Shown here: positions 26,013 through 35,377 of the stretch, piece after piece
How positions within the stretch are numbered: position 1 is the stretch's first letter
How the letters are laid out: the number at the start of each line of letters is the position of its first letter
Notes under the pieces: model-generated
Told to the model about the DNA's origin: nothing
The model's database searches: none
What the model saw: only the letters and a program-made list of their open reading frames with translations
Made by a program: the position numbers and the translations under genes
Assembly (NCBI GenBank): GCA_963749675.1
Contig: CAVVNT010000003.1
Coordinates: forward strand, 180,784-244,783
Source of the DNA: Roseitranquillus sp963749675
Lineage (GTDB): Bacteria > Pseudomonadota > Alphaproteobacteria > Rhodobacterales > Rhodobacteraceae
Direction of reading: 5' to 3'
DNA length: 64,000 bases

Positions 26013-27266
26013 TCAATGCGCGACGGCGGCGGCTGCCGCCTCGTCGATGAGGCGACCGGTGGTAAAGCGCTCGAGCGTGAAGGGGGCGTTGATCGGGTGC
26101 GGCTCGTCCCGCGCGATCGTGTGGGCGAGGACGTGGCCGGCGCCGGGCGTCGCCTTGAAGCCACCGGTGCCCCAGCCGCAGTTGACGTAGAGGCCCTGTA
26201 CCGGCGTCTTGCCGAGGATCGCCGAGCGGTCCGGCGTCACGTCGACGATGCCGCCCCACTTCCTGAGCATCCGCATGCGGCGGAAGATCGGGAAGATCTC
26301 GCAGATCGCGGCGAGAGTGTGCTCGATCAGCGGCAGGCCGCCGCGCTGGGAGTAGCTGACGTACTGGTCGGTGCCGGAGCCGATGACGAGCTCGCCCTTG
26401 TCGGACTGGCTGATGTAGGCGTGGACCGAATTCGACATCACGACGCACGGAAAGATCGGCTTGATCGGCTCGGAGACCAGAGCCTGCAGCGGGTAGCTCT
26501 CGAGCGGCAGCCGCACGCCCGCGGTCTCCATCACCACCGAGGTGTGGCCGGCTGCGGAGACCGCAACCTTGTTCGCGGCGATGAAGCCGCGGGCGGTCTC
26601 GACGCCGGTCACGCGGCCGTCCGGACCGCGACGGATCGCCGTCACCGGGCAGTTCTGGATGATGTCGACGCCGCGCGCCGCGGCACCGCGGGCGTAGCCC
26701 CATGCGACGGCGTCGTGGCGGGCGGTGCCGGCCCGCCGCTGCAGCGCGGCGCCCATCACCGGAAAGCGGGCGGTGGGCGAGATGTCGAGCGGCGGGCAGA
26801 AGAGCTTCGCCTCCTTCGCCGACAGCCACCGGTTGTCGACACCATTCAGGCGGTTCGAATGGACGTGGCGCTGGAAGCTCTGCACGTCATGGACGTTGTG
26901 CGCGAGCATCATCACGCCGCGCCGCGAGAACATGACGTTGTAGTTCAGCTCCTGGCTCAGCCCCTCCCACAGGTCTAGGGCGTGGTCGTAGAGCCGCGCG
27001 CTCTCGTCGTAGAGGTAGTTCGAGCGGATGATGGTGGTGTTCCGGCCGGTGTTGCCGCCGCCGAGCCAACCCTTGTCGATCACCGCGACGTTGGTGACCC
27101 CGTGGTCCTTTGCGAGGTAGTAGGCGGCGGCGAGGCCGTGGCCCCCTGCCCCGACGATAATCACGTCGTAGGCCGTCTTCGGCTCGGCATCGGGCCACTG
27201 CGGCGTCCAGTGCTTCTGGCCGGTCAGGGCGCCCTTGATGACCTGGGCGAAGGAGAAGTGCGTCAT
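26013..27266 (-). CDS. soxB: Sarcosine oxidase beta subunit
   Basis: SoxB carries FAD and the covalent FMN and oxidises sarcosine to glycine, formaldehyde (captured on tetrahydrofolate) and hydrogen peroxide. The 417-residue protein starts MTHFSFAQVIKGALTGQKHW. It has the FAD fold YDVIIVGAGGHGLAAAYYLA, GGGNTGRNTTIIRSNYL, the GTARHDAVAWGYARG segment with the flavin-linking histidine region and a C-terminal NCGWGTGGFKATPG. ATG 27266 is chosen because family members begin there; the extra 91 residues upstream overlap the regulator gene. Confidence 0.95.
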   Translation of the reverse strand: MTHFSFAQVIKGALTGQKHWTPQWPDAEPKTAYDVIIVGAGGHGLAAAYYLAKDHGVTNVAVIDKGWLGGGNTGRNTTIIRSNYLYDESARLYDHALDLWEGLSQELNYNVMFSRRGVMMLAHNVHDVQSFQRHVHSNRLNGVDNRWLSAKEAKLFCPPLDISPTARFPVMGAALQRRAGTARHDAVAWGYARGAAARGVDIIQNCPVTAIRRGPDGRVTGVETARGFIAANKVAVSAAGHTSVVMETAGVRLPLESYPLQALVSEPIKPIFPCVVMSNSVHAYISQSDKGELVIGSGTDQYVSYSQRGGLPLIEHTLAAICEIFPIFRRMRMLRKWGGIVDVTPDRSAILGKTPVQGLYVNCGWGTGGFKATPGAGHVLAHTIARDEPHPINAPFTLERFTTGRLIDEAAAAAVAH

Positions 27267-27317
27267 GCCGGCCCCCATCGATCGATGAACCATGCGTGAA
27301 CTAGTCAGGTTGGGACT

Positions 27318-27350
27318 GTATGGATGCGCCACTCCCAATGTATGCACGCG
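27318..27350. promoter_or_regulatory. Direct repeats in sox/regulator spacer, candidate AraC-type operator
   Basis: GTATGGATGCG (27318-27328) and GTATGCACGCG (27340-27350) are imperfect direct repeats 22 bases apart. They lie between soxB and the divergent GlxA/AraC-type regulator. AraC-family activators usually bind direct repeats about two helical turns apart, so this is a plausible binding site for the adjacent regulator. Confidence 0.45.
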
Positions 27351-27363
27351 GCGGAGGTTCGCG

Positions 27364-28329
27364 ATGGCACAGCTCAATGTCGGCTTCATCCTGGCGCGGC
27401 GGTTCACGCTCTGCGCGTTCGCCAACTTCGTCGACGTACTCAGGCTCTCCGCCGACGAGGGGGATCGCTCGCGGCCGATCCTCTGCTCCTGGCGGGTGCT
27501 CTCGCCGACGCGCGACCCGATCGCGTCGAGCTGTGGCATCCTGGTGCAGCCCGACGAGCGGCCAGGCGACCAGGGGCGGTTCGACTATCTCGTCGTTGTC
27601 GGTGGCCTCGTGGACGAGATCGAGCACCTGCATCCCGAGACCGTCCGGTTCCTGCAGCGCGCCGCGGCGGCGGGCGTGCCGCTGGTCGGCGTCTGCACGG
27701 GGACGTTCGCGCTGCACCGGGCGGGGCTGATGCAGGGCTACCGCGCCTGTGTCAGCTGGTTCCACCACGGAGACTTTCTCGAGCGTTTCGACGGACTCGA
27801 GCCGGTATCCGACCAGATTTTCGTCGTCGACCGCGACCGGCTGACCTGCTCGGGCGGCATCAGTTCGGCGCATCTCGCCGCCTTCATCGTCGAGCGGCAT
27901 CTGGGCCGCGCGCGTGCGGCAAAGAGCCTGCACATCATGATCATCGATGAGGCGATGGCGGCGGAGAAGCCGCAGCCGGGCATGCCGCTCGCGCTCGCGG
28001 CGAGCGATCCGCTCGTGCGGAAGGCGCTGCTGGTCATGCAGCAGTCGATCGACGCTCCCCTCTCGATAGGGCGCGTGGTGGATCGCCTCGGCGTCAGCCG
28101 GCGCAAGCTCGAGCGGCACTTTCGCGAGGCGCTCGCGATGACGCCGCTCGCGGCCGATCGGCTGATCCGCATCGAGCAGGCGAAGCACCTCCTTCGCACC
28201 ACCCGGCGCTCCGCAACGCGGATTGCGGGGGATACCGGCTTCTGTGACCTGCCGCACATGATCCGGGTCTTTCGTGCCTACGAGGGCAAGACGCCGGAGG
28301 CCTATCGATCCGCAGCAGCCAAAGCCTGA
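27364..28329 (+). CDS. GlxA-family transcriptional regulator (DJ-1-like domain plus AraC HTH)
   Basis: The 321-residue protein has an N-terminal DJ-1/PfpI-like domain (residues about 1-190; VVVGGLVDEIEH, then VGVCTGTFALHRAGLMQGY with the nucleophile-position cysteine). A C-terminal double AraC HTH follows (LSIGRVVDRLGVSRRKLERH, then TRIAGDTGFCDLPHMIRVFR). GlxA-type regulators such as GbdR and SouR of Pseudomonas control glycine betaine and sarcosine catabolism. Divergence from soxBDAG makes it the likely sarcosine-responsive activator of that operon. ATG 27364 follows GGAGG. The 331-base gap behind it shows nothing recognisable. Confidence 0.88.
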   Translation: MAQLNVGFILARRFTLCAFANFVDVLRLSADEGDRSRPILCSWRVLSPTRDPIASSCGILVQPDERPGDQGRFDYLVVVGGLVDEIEHLHPETVRFLQRAAAAGVPLVGVCTGTFALHRAGLMQGYRACVSWFHHGDFLERFDGLEPVSDQIFVVDRDRLTCSGGISSAHLAAFIVERHLGRARAAKSLHIMIIDEAMAAEKPQPGMPLALAASDPLVRKALLVMQQSIDAPLSIGRVVDRLGVSRRKLERHFREALAMTPLAADRLIRIEQAKHLLRTTRRSATRIAGDTGFCDLPHMIRVFRAYEGKTPEAYRSAAAKA

Positions 28330-28661
28330 CGCAAGGTCACCGACCTTCGCCGCATGCCACTTGGATGGGGTTTCGACACCCTTGTGCCGCCCGTGAACAG
28401 CGTGGTCTCCCTTTGATGCCAGTCCCAGGAGGCAGGGCGGGCCCTCTTCGTCCTTGCGCCGATGTGATAGCGATGCCGCACGTGAAAGGCATGTCATTCA
28501 CGGCGTGCGGGAAAGCCATGTTTTCGGCCTCGCGGTCCGTGTTAAGCTTGCGGTCAAACAAGTCGGATATTCCGTACCGCGTTGGCGGGCGCATCAGCGC
28601 TGCAGGACAGGTGGTGACGGCAATGTCCCGGCGAAGAAACGTGGCATCGGAGCAGTCGGAC

Positions 28662-28958
28662 ATGAGCAAGCTCGTGATTCTTTCCGTCATAGCCGCCCTG
28701 TCGGGCGCGGCCGGCTACACCATCGGCGAGCAGGGAGGCCCCTCCACGGCGTCACCCCCGGCCGCGCAGGCGCTTGCGCCGAGTGACGCCCAGACAGGCG
28801 GGGTGCCGTACAACGGCAATGGCGGCGTGCCGCTCGAGCAATTGACCCAGGGAACGGGCACGATCTGCGAGACGCCGCGCGGCGAATGCCGGGTGCCGCA
28901 GCAGCCGATCAATTCGCCCTGCGCCTGCAGCGGCACACCCGGCCGCATCGTCCGCTAA
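28662..28958 (+). CDS. Small exported protein, unknown function
   Basis: A 98-residue protein with a short N-terminal hydrophobic segment (MSKLVILSVIAALSGAAGYT). It acts as a signal or anchor. A low-complexity Ala/Pro/Ser linker and a C-terminal part with four cysteines (CETPRGEC, then CAC) follow. I do not recognise a family. The frame continues upstream to other possible starts, but ATG 28662 gives a clean signal-like N-terminus. It stands between the regulator and a convergent large gene. Confidence 0.55.
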   Translation: MSKLVILSVIAALSGAAGYTIGEQGGPSTASPPAAQALAPSDAQTGGVPYNGNGGVPLEQLTQGTGTICETPRGECRVPQQPINSPCACSGTPGRIVR

Positions 28959-28988
28959 CCTCGATGGCCTAGGCCAGACCGGCGCCCT

Positions 28989-31595
28989 TCATCTGTCTTC
29001 GCAGTCGGAACTGCCGTCGTCGATATTGAGGAGCTTGATGGTGGTGGGGGCATTGCCCTCGCTTGTCCAAACGACGAGATTGTGAGTGCCGGGCGAGAGT
29101 TCCGCGCGCTGCATCAAAGGTGCGCCGTCGTCGGCCGCGTCGGCCGCTTGAGCGTCGAATGTCGCCAGGATGCCTTGCATGTCAGGCATCACCTCGATGC
29201 GGTCCGCCTTCAACCCGTCGATGGTCACCAAGGTCGATCGCCACAGCCGAGCGCCGGGAATGGCGATGGCGAAGCTGCCGCCCGGCGTGACGTAGAAGCA
29301 TTGATCCTCGACGACTTTCTGGCGGATGCGCGGCCCGCTAACGAGGCGCGTCCCGATCACGATGCCGTCCAGGGCCGTGTAGTCGGGCGGGATCTGAAGT
29401 GTGATGTTCTGGGGCTCGGCCGACATGAACTGCGCCAGCGGCTCGGCGAGCGCATTGGCACCGGCGTCCTCGAGGCGGGCTTCGTCGATGTCCAGAAAGC
29501 CGCGCCAGATATTGAGCTCGATCTCGCGCAGATAGGCCGGCACCGAGACGAGCACAAGTTGCGAGGCGAGCATCGGGCTCTTCGGGCCCTCCTTGACGAT
29601 CGACCAGCCGAAATCGAAGGCCTCACCCGGCGCAGAAGCGAAATTCACGATGCTGGGCTCGGCCTCGACGCTGCGGGTGCGCGTCGCCTCGTCTGCGCCG
29701 ATCGCGGCAGACAGAGCCGAGAACAACGGAAACTGCGCGTCGACGCGGCTCCGCGACGACGTTTCAGTGACCACACCGGACACGTCGCCCCTCGGAAACG
29801 CAGCATAGGTGTAGCTCTCCACCTGCGCCATGCGCTGGAGGAAACGGTAGGCGCCGAGCCGGAAGTTGAAGCTGTCGCCCGCGAAGCACAGCGACTCGGA
29901 GACGTAGCGTTCGTCGGGGACGTTGCGCCCGAAGAAGAACCAGTTTCCGCTCGGCGAGTAGCGGGCCACGCACAGCTCGCCGGCCTGCGCGCTCTCGGGG
30001 CGCGCGTCCAGCGTTTCCAGCAGCGCGGTGATGGTACGGTCGTCGAGGACCTCCGCGGTTTCGTCGAGGGTGCCGTCCCACCCGCCCGGGATGTCCACCA
30101 GCACGGTCTTGCCGCCTGGCCCGCAGGCTGCCGCGCCGCAGGGAAGCGGCTGCCACCCTGCGCGCGACAGGGCGTCGGTGGCCTCGTCCTGCCCACCATC
30201 GACGATCAAGACCGAGATGTTCTTGTCTTCCAATGCGACGTCGATACCGGCGTAGCATGCGTCCGAAGGCGGCTCGCGCAAGCTGACGTAGAGATCGAAC
30301 AGCTGTCCCCACGGGCTTGCCAGGCGGTACCGGTTGCGCAGCTGCGTGCGCTCCTCGAGGAAGCCCTGGATGCTGCGGGGCACGTTGCCGGTCTCCCGAA
30401 GGTCGTCAGTGCTGCCGATCAGGAAGTTGGGCAGCGGCGCTTCGATGAGCTTGGGGTCGGTCAATCGGGCGCTGATGGCGTCAAGCCGTTCCTCGTTGGC
30501 CGACCTCTCGGGGTCAAGCAGCGGCGGAGCGAGCGCGCGGCACTTGTCGGCCGCATCTTCGCGCAGGAGCGTCTGGAAATCGCCGCCGACATCTACATCG
30601 CGCGCGGGCAGGCGCAACTCGAACTTGAGGGCCTCGTCGATGAAGTCGGCTTGGGCGAGCAGCGAGCCGAGGGCGTCTTCCGCCGCCGGGCGCAGGTCGA
30701 TCTCTGGCGCATCGCTCTCCCCGCCACGCTCCAGGGAGCAGAGCGGCAGCGGCGTGGCCAAGTCGATGGCTGACGCGCCTTCCGGACAGGCAGGGACGTA
30801 GTCGTCCTTGTGGCTGTTCAGCCGGCGTTCTAGGTTGCCGCTCCAGGCCTCGAAGTGCTGGCCCATGGTCTGGACGATCTGCTGATCGCGGCGCTGGTCG
30901 CTTGTCGCGGTGGCGGGATCGGGGGCATCCACGCCTTCCGCGTCCACGTAGTACCGCGCGAGCCCGGCGATATAGGCGGCCATCTCCGACGGGCTGCGTT
31001 CGTTGCGAATGGTTCGGAGCGGATCGGTGACCATCTGGACGACGACTGCAGGAGATCGGTAGGTCTTGTGTCCTGGGATGACGGCGGTGTCGAACTTGAG
31101 GCCGAAGACGGTATTTCCCGACAGGTCGTGGCGGTCGTCGAGCGCGTTCTCGAGGATGAGCTGGCGGATCTTGTCGCGCACCGCCGATTGCAGGGCAAAC
31201 TTCTCGTCGAACGGCAGTGCGTCGATCTGCGGCAACTCCAGCGGCGAGGCATTCGCCCCAAGGCCAGTGCGGTCTCCCGATCCCATCGGCGCGACGCTTG
31301 CGCCGGCGTCTGACCGGGTGGCCGTCAGGGTGTCGACAAAGCGGCTGTCCAGCGCGTCGATCTCGGCGAGCTTGCCGCGCAACCAGGCGTCCTGCTGGTA
31401 GCGGTCGTTGACCAGCCGCTGGCGGGTATAGACCTCGGGGCTTTCCACAAAGACGAGGCCCGTCGTCTCCGGCCCAAGCCAGGCGCGCAGCCGCTCGCCA
31501 CCGCGCAGTATCTGCGGCATCGCGACGCTAACGCCCCACAGCAACACGAGGACCAGGCCGGTCCACTTGATAAGGCTTCCAAGACGCGCCGCCAT
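28989..31595 (-). CDS. Large membrane-anchored periplasmic protein, unknown function
   Basis: Counted from ATG 31595 the protein has 868 residues: one N-terminal membrane anchor (LIKWTGLVLVLLWGVSVAMP) and then a long hydrophilic part. No catalytic motif is evident. There are scattered cysteines, for example in QPLPCGAAACGPGGKTV and DQCFYVTPGG. The end, HNLVVWTSEGNAPTTIKLLN, looks like a beta-rich domain, and the central ISVLIVDGGQDEATDALSRA resembles an alpha/beta segment. A longer frame starts at 31694 but runs into the porin end. I do not recognise the family; codon usage is that of a normal host gene. Confidence 0.7.
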   Translation of the reverse strand: MAARLGSLIKWTGLVLVLLWGVSVAMPQILRGGERLRAWLGPETTGLVFVESPEVYTRQRLVNDRYQQDAWLRGKLAEIDALDSRFVDTLTATRSDAGASVAPMGSGDRTGLGANASPLELPQIDALPFDEKFALQSAVRDKIRQLILENALDDRHDLSGNTVFGLKFDTAVIPGHKTYRSPAVVVQMVTDPLRTIRNERSPSEMAAYIAGLARYYVDAEGVDAPDPATATSDQRRDQQIVQTMGQHFEAWSGNLERRLNSHKDDYVPACPEGASAIDLATPLPLCSLERGGESDAPEIDLRPAAEDALGSLLAQADFIDEALKFELRLPARDVDVGGDFQTLLREDAADKCRALAPPLLDPERSANEERLDAISARLTDPKLIEAPLPNFLIGSTDDLRETGNVPRSIQGFLEERTQLRNRYRLASPWGQLFDLYVSLREPPSDACYAGIDVALEDKNISVLIVDGGQDEATDALSRAGWQPLPCGAAACGPGGKTVLVDIPGGWDGTLDETAEVLDDRTITALLETLDARPESAQAGELCVARYSPSGNWFFFGRNVPDERYVSESLCFAGDSFNFRLGAYRFLQRMAQVESYTYAAFPRGDVSGVVTETSSRSRVDAQFPLFSALSAAIGADEATRTRSVEAEPSIVNFASAPGEAFDFGWSIVKEGPKSPMLASQLVLVSVPAYLREIELNIWRGFLDIDEARLEDAGANALAEPLAQFMSAEPQNITLQIPPDYTALDGIVIGTRLVSGPRIRQKVVEDQCFYVTPGGSFAIAIPGARLWRSTLVTIDGLKADRIEVMPDMQGILATFDAQAADAADDGAPLMQRAELSPGTHNLVVWTSEGNAPTTIKLLNIDDGSSDCEDR

Positions 31596-31638
31596 GACAG
31601 CACGATCGCACGCTGGACGTGCGCTGTCGAGCAAGGGG

Positions 31639-32748
31639 TCAGAACCGCCAGCGCGCTCCGACAAGCACCGACTGCGCGTCCTGATACGAGACATCGGTGT
31701 CGTCGCCGTAGTCGTACCTGCGCCATCCGAGGTAGACTTGCAGATCGGCGTCGGTGAAGTCCTGCACCGCCGAGACGCCGACTGCCGCTGATGTCGAGCC
31801 GCCGGTCACGAAGTCGCGTCCGCCATAATAGTCGACGGATAAGGCTGTTGGCCCCATCGGAACCAGGTCGCCAGCCCACCCGCCCTTGACGTAGCCATAG
31901 CTGCCACCGTCGGGGTCGGCGCCGCCTGCGACGGAGATGCTGAGCCCGGTGGTTGTGTGCGAGAGGCTGGCAGAGGCATCGTACTGCTGCCGCGTGTCGC
32001 CCGTTTCCGGCGCGGTCCAGGAATATCCGGCTGCTGCGCCCATGACGAGATCGCCCGCCTCGCCTGCCCAACGCAGCCCGACGTCGTAGTAGTGGGCCTG
32101 GTCGTCTTCGGCGAGCACGTCCTGCCCGTAGGCTGCAGCTGCGGAGAAGCCCGCGAAATCCGGCGTGTCGTAGCGCAGGCGAAATCGGCGGCTGCCATCG
32201 AAATCGCTGAATGCATCATTGATCGCGATGTCGGAAAGCGGACCATCTTCCTCCCGGAAGAAGAAGCTGCCGGCGACGTCCGGAACGTTTGCGGTTCCTG
32301 CAATGTTGGTGCCCGAGAAATCGACCGTCGCCGTGTTGTCGCTGGCCATGCTGCCCTGACCGAACGTCACGGTTCCGAGTCTTCCGGAATAGGCCACCTC
32401 GAACTTGCGGATGTCGGTGCGCTGCCAGTCGATCCACGGAGGATCGTTGTCCTGCGAGACCTCGCTGGACTGCCGCAGGCCCAGCGAGGTTTCAAAGTTG
32501 AATGTTAGCGTGTTCGCACCCAACGGCTGCGTCAGGAGGACCCCAAGCCGCGTGTTTGAATTGGCGTCGTCGACACCGGCGTCGGTCGTCTCTCGGCCGT
32601 CGTCGAAGCTCAGCCACGCCGGGCTGAACTGACCGTAGAACACGATCGCACCGTCCGTCCCGTCCTCGTAGATCTGCGCGGAGACACCTGGTGTGAGTAG
32701 GCCGCCCACGACAACGCCTGCGCCGAGCCTGACAAGCCGGAATTCCAT
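31639..32748 (-). CDS. Outer-membrane porin
   Basis: The 369-residue protein has a signal peptide (MEFRLVRLGAGVVVGGLLTPG, cleavage near VSAQ). Repeated amphipathic beta-strand segments follow (VFYGQFSPAWLSFDD, KFEVAYSGRLGTVTFGQGSM, FRLRYDTPDFAGFSAAAAYG). The last residue is phenylalanine in SVLVGARWRF, the BAM recognition signal. This is the layout of the general trimeric porins of Rhodobacteraceae. ATG 32748 follows GGAGGT. It lies 43 bases upstream of the large gene and in the same direction, so the two may be co-transcribed. Confidence 0.88.
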   Translation of the reverse strand: MEFRLVRLGAGVVVGGLLTPGVSAQIYEDGTDGAIVFYGQFSPAWLSFDDGRETTDAGVDDANSNTRLGVLLTQPLGANTLTFNFETSLGLRQSSEVSQDNDPPWIDWQRTDIRKFEVAYSGRLGTVTFGQGSMASDNTATVDFSGTNIAGTANVPDVAGSFFFREEDGPLSDIAINDAFSDFDGSRRFRLRYDTPDFAGFSAAAAYGQDVLAEDDQAHYYDVGLRWAGEAGDLVMGAAAGYSWTAPETGDTRQQYDASASLSHTTTGLSISVAGGADPDGGSYGYVKGGWAGDLVPMGPTALSVDYYGGRDFVTGGSTSAAVGVSAVQDFTDADLQVYLGWRRYDYGDDTDVSYQDAQSVLVGARWRF

Positions 32749-33328
32749 GACTGACCTCCGAATTGTTGCGCCGGCAGGATCAGTCCCGCACACAAGTTGC
32801 CCTGGCCGCCCCCACCGGCTGGCCTGCAACACGCGGGTCCGAACCGGCAGACGCAACGCCCGTGTCCGCAGGACCACCTTGTGGACGAGGATGATCGTAT
32901 CGACGACATGCAGCGCCATCCATTGAAATTTGGATCGGAATGCAGGCGGTGGAAGCTGTCGGAGTAGTCGTCGGCGACGGGATTGGCGCCCTCGATCGCG
33001 CCCTCGACGCCGCATGGCGAGTCTGCGGCAGGGATCGGGAGAAGTGCTGACCGGGCAGAAGATGCGCTGACAATACGCAAGGGGCCGTTGCCCGGAGTCT
33101 GCTGAAAAGGCGAATGGGGGTGGGACGTTCGCAGACGAGCGCATTTCACGCGCATGCTCGAGAGCGTCGAGTGCAGACGCGACGCACCTGGCCTGATGAT
33201 CATCCTAGAATAACGCCCTGCCTCCCCAAGTTCGACATTTGTCGGCCAGATTTCGTGTATCCGGCGCGTGCCGGGTTCGGGAATTCAAGGGGTTGGTAGC
33301 CGAGGGTGGTGGATTTCGGAGCGATGCG
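32749..33328. other. Spacer between porin and IS1634-type element, no gene seen
   Basis: About 580 bases without a convincing gene on either strand. Short open frames here have atypical arginine-rich composition and no homology-like motifs. The porin promoter presumably lies at the left side, but I cannot point to a reliable -35/-10 pair. Confidence 0.5.
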
Positions 33329-35102
33329 TGTAGTTACACGTTGATGTCATGAGATGCATTGCAATGAAGCTTCCTGCGCAGTATTCTGCATTCCATGTTC
33401 ACACGCGTCACCGAGAGCGGCGGGCGTCGCTATCTGCAGATCGTCGAGTCCTTCCGCAACGATGCCGGAAAGCCCAGGCTGCGCGTCGTCGCCAATCTCG
33501 GGCGCGTCGACGGAATGAAGGACGGCCAGCTCGACGCCCTGATCCGGGGCCTCAGCCGGGTTGCCGGGCGGGACGAGCCGGCGAAGACCGAGATCGCCTG
33601 GGAAGGCGCGCGCAGCTACGGGGACGTCTTCGCCCTGCATGCGCTCTGGAAGGACCTGGGTCTCGACCCGCGCTTGGCCGGGCCTGCGGTCGGGGCGACG
33701 CGGAAGCGATGTGGAGGCCCTCGTACGCGCCAAGGTGTTCAACCGCCTGTGCGACCCCACGAGCAAGCTCGGCTGCCTGCGCTGGTTGGAGACCGTGGCG
33801 ATGCCAGCCATGCCGGAGACCGTGACCCACCAGCATCTGCTGCGCGCGATGGATGCGCTTATGGATCGCGCCGAGCGGGTCGAGACGGAACTCGCGAAGC
33901 AGATCCGGCCGCTGGTCGATCAAGACCTTGCCGTGGTCTTCTACGACCTGACCACCGTGCGCATCCACGGCGAGGGGGAGGTCGCGGACGACCTCCGCGC
34001 CTTCGGCATGAACAAGGATGTGGGCGGCGTCGCCCGGCAATTCGTCCTCGGCGTGGTGCAGACCGCCGAAGGCCTGCCGCGAATCTAAATCATTCGACTG
34101 CACACGGTCCATCCCGGCAACGTGGCCGAGAAGAAGACGTTGCAGCCATCTCCAGACGGTTCTCGCGCGCTTCCCGATCCAGCGCGTCATACTGGTGGCC
34201 GACCGCGGACTGCTGAGCCTGGAGAGTTGCCCATCGAGGCGCCACCGGTTCAAGCCCGATGGGCGACGGCGAACTCACTGCGCTGGCGGACCGGGGCGGA
34301 CGGAAGCTCGAATTCATCCTGGCCGTGCCCGCCCGGCGCTACGCCGAGCTGGCCGAGACCTTCCAGGGTCTTGCCTTCGATGAAGCGGGGCTGGCCGAAA
34401 GCAGGTTTGCCGGTCAACGCATGATCGTCGCGCATGATCCGCTGCGCGCGGCTGAACACTCCGACCGCCGCCGCGCCCGCATCGCCGAGCTCGAGGCCAT
34501 GGCAGAGAGGATGGTCCCAGGCTCGATGCCAGGATGTCGGCCGGACGGCCCGCGGTCCCGCGCTCCGACGTGGCGCCTACAGCCGCTTCACCCGCGCCGT
34601 GGCCGAGGCGGAACTGACCCGTTTCTCAAGGCCGAATACACCGCCGAGCGCTTCAGCTACAGCTTGGACGAGGACGCCATCGCCGAGGCGGAGCTCTTCG
34701 ACGGCAAGCTGGCGCTCCTGACCAACGCCCCCGCTCTCGACCCCGCCGAGACCGTCGCCCGCTACAAGGCACTGGCCGACATCGAGCGCGGCTTCCGTGT
34801 CCTGAAATCCGACATCGAGATCGCGCCCGTCCACCACCGGTTGCCCGACCGCATCCGCGCCCATGCGCTGATCTGCTTCCTCGCCCTCGTGCTGCACCGC
34901 GTCATGCGCATGCGCCTGAAGGCAAAGGGCCACAGCGCCAGCCCCCGCACCGCGCTCGATCTGCTCGCCCGCATCCATCGCCATCAGGCCCGGATCGCCG
35001 AGCGCACCCTCGAAGGCACGACCCGTCCAACCCCGGAACAGCTGACCCTCTTCGATGCCCTGACCCTGCCCAAACCCGCCTGACAGAGCCCATGTAGTTA
35101 CA
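33329..35102 (+). mobile_element. IS1634-type (IS4 superfamily) element, decayed
   Basis: TGTAGTTACA occurs at both edges (33329-33338 and 35093-35102) and encloses a single multiply broken transposase gene. Element length is about 1.77 kb, in the normal range for the IS1634 family. The exact inverted repeats are not long enough to define the ends with certainty. Confidence 0.6.
33395..35083 (+). pseudogene. IS1634-family transposase, several frameshifts
   Basis: Successive frames supply the parts of one protein of about 560 residues. These are MFTRVTESGGRRYLQIVESF (33395), FNRLCDPTSKLGCLRWLE with VVFYDLTTVRIHGE (first Asp), VLARFPIQRVILVADRGLLS (second Asp), and from 34259 KLEFILAVPARRYAEL. 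The end has YKALADIERGFRVLKSDIE (catalytic Glu) and a final DLLARIHRHQ region. Frame changes lie near 33,700, 34,085, 34,250 and 34,530. The order and spacing are those of IS1634/IS4 DDE transposases; the gene is dead. Confidence 0.85.
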
Positions 35103-35377
35103 TTTTGGCCCACCCGGCCACTGCGATATCAATCGCTTACCGCTGTAGCTGTCGAACTTGGGTGCCGCCGTCGGCTTAACGGGCGGAGGTTACCGGGGAT
35201 CCGCGCGCAATCGAACGTTTCGAACGGATCGCTGCGGACCTGCAGCTCGTGTTCCGGTGCGCGCGGCAGGAGGAGATGACGACCGAGACCATCGAACCGT
35301 CGACCTCGGCCGTCGAGGAGCCGAGTATCTTGAGACGCGACGCAGACCCGGCGCATCATGTTGCTGGAGGATGTCCG

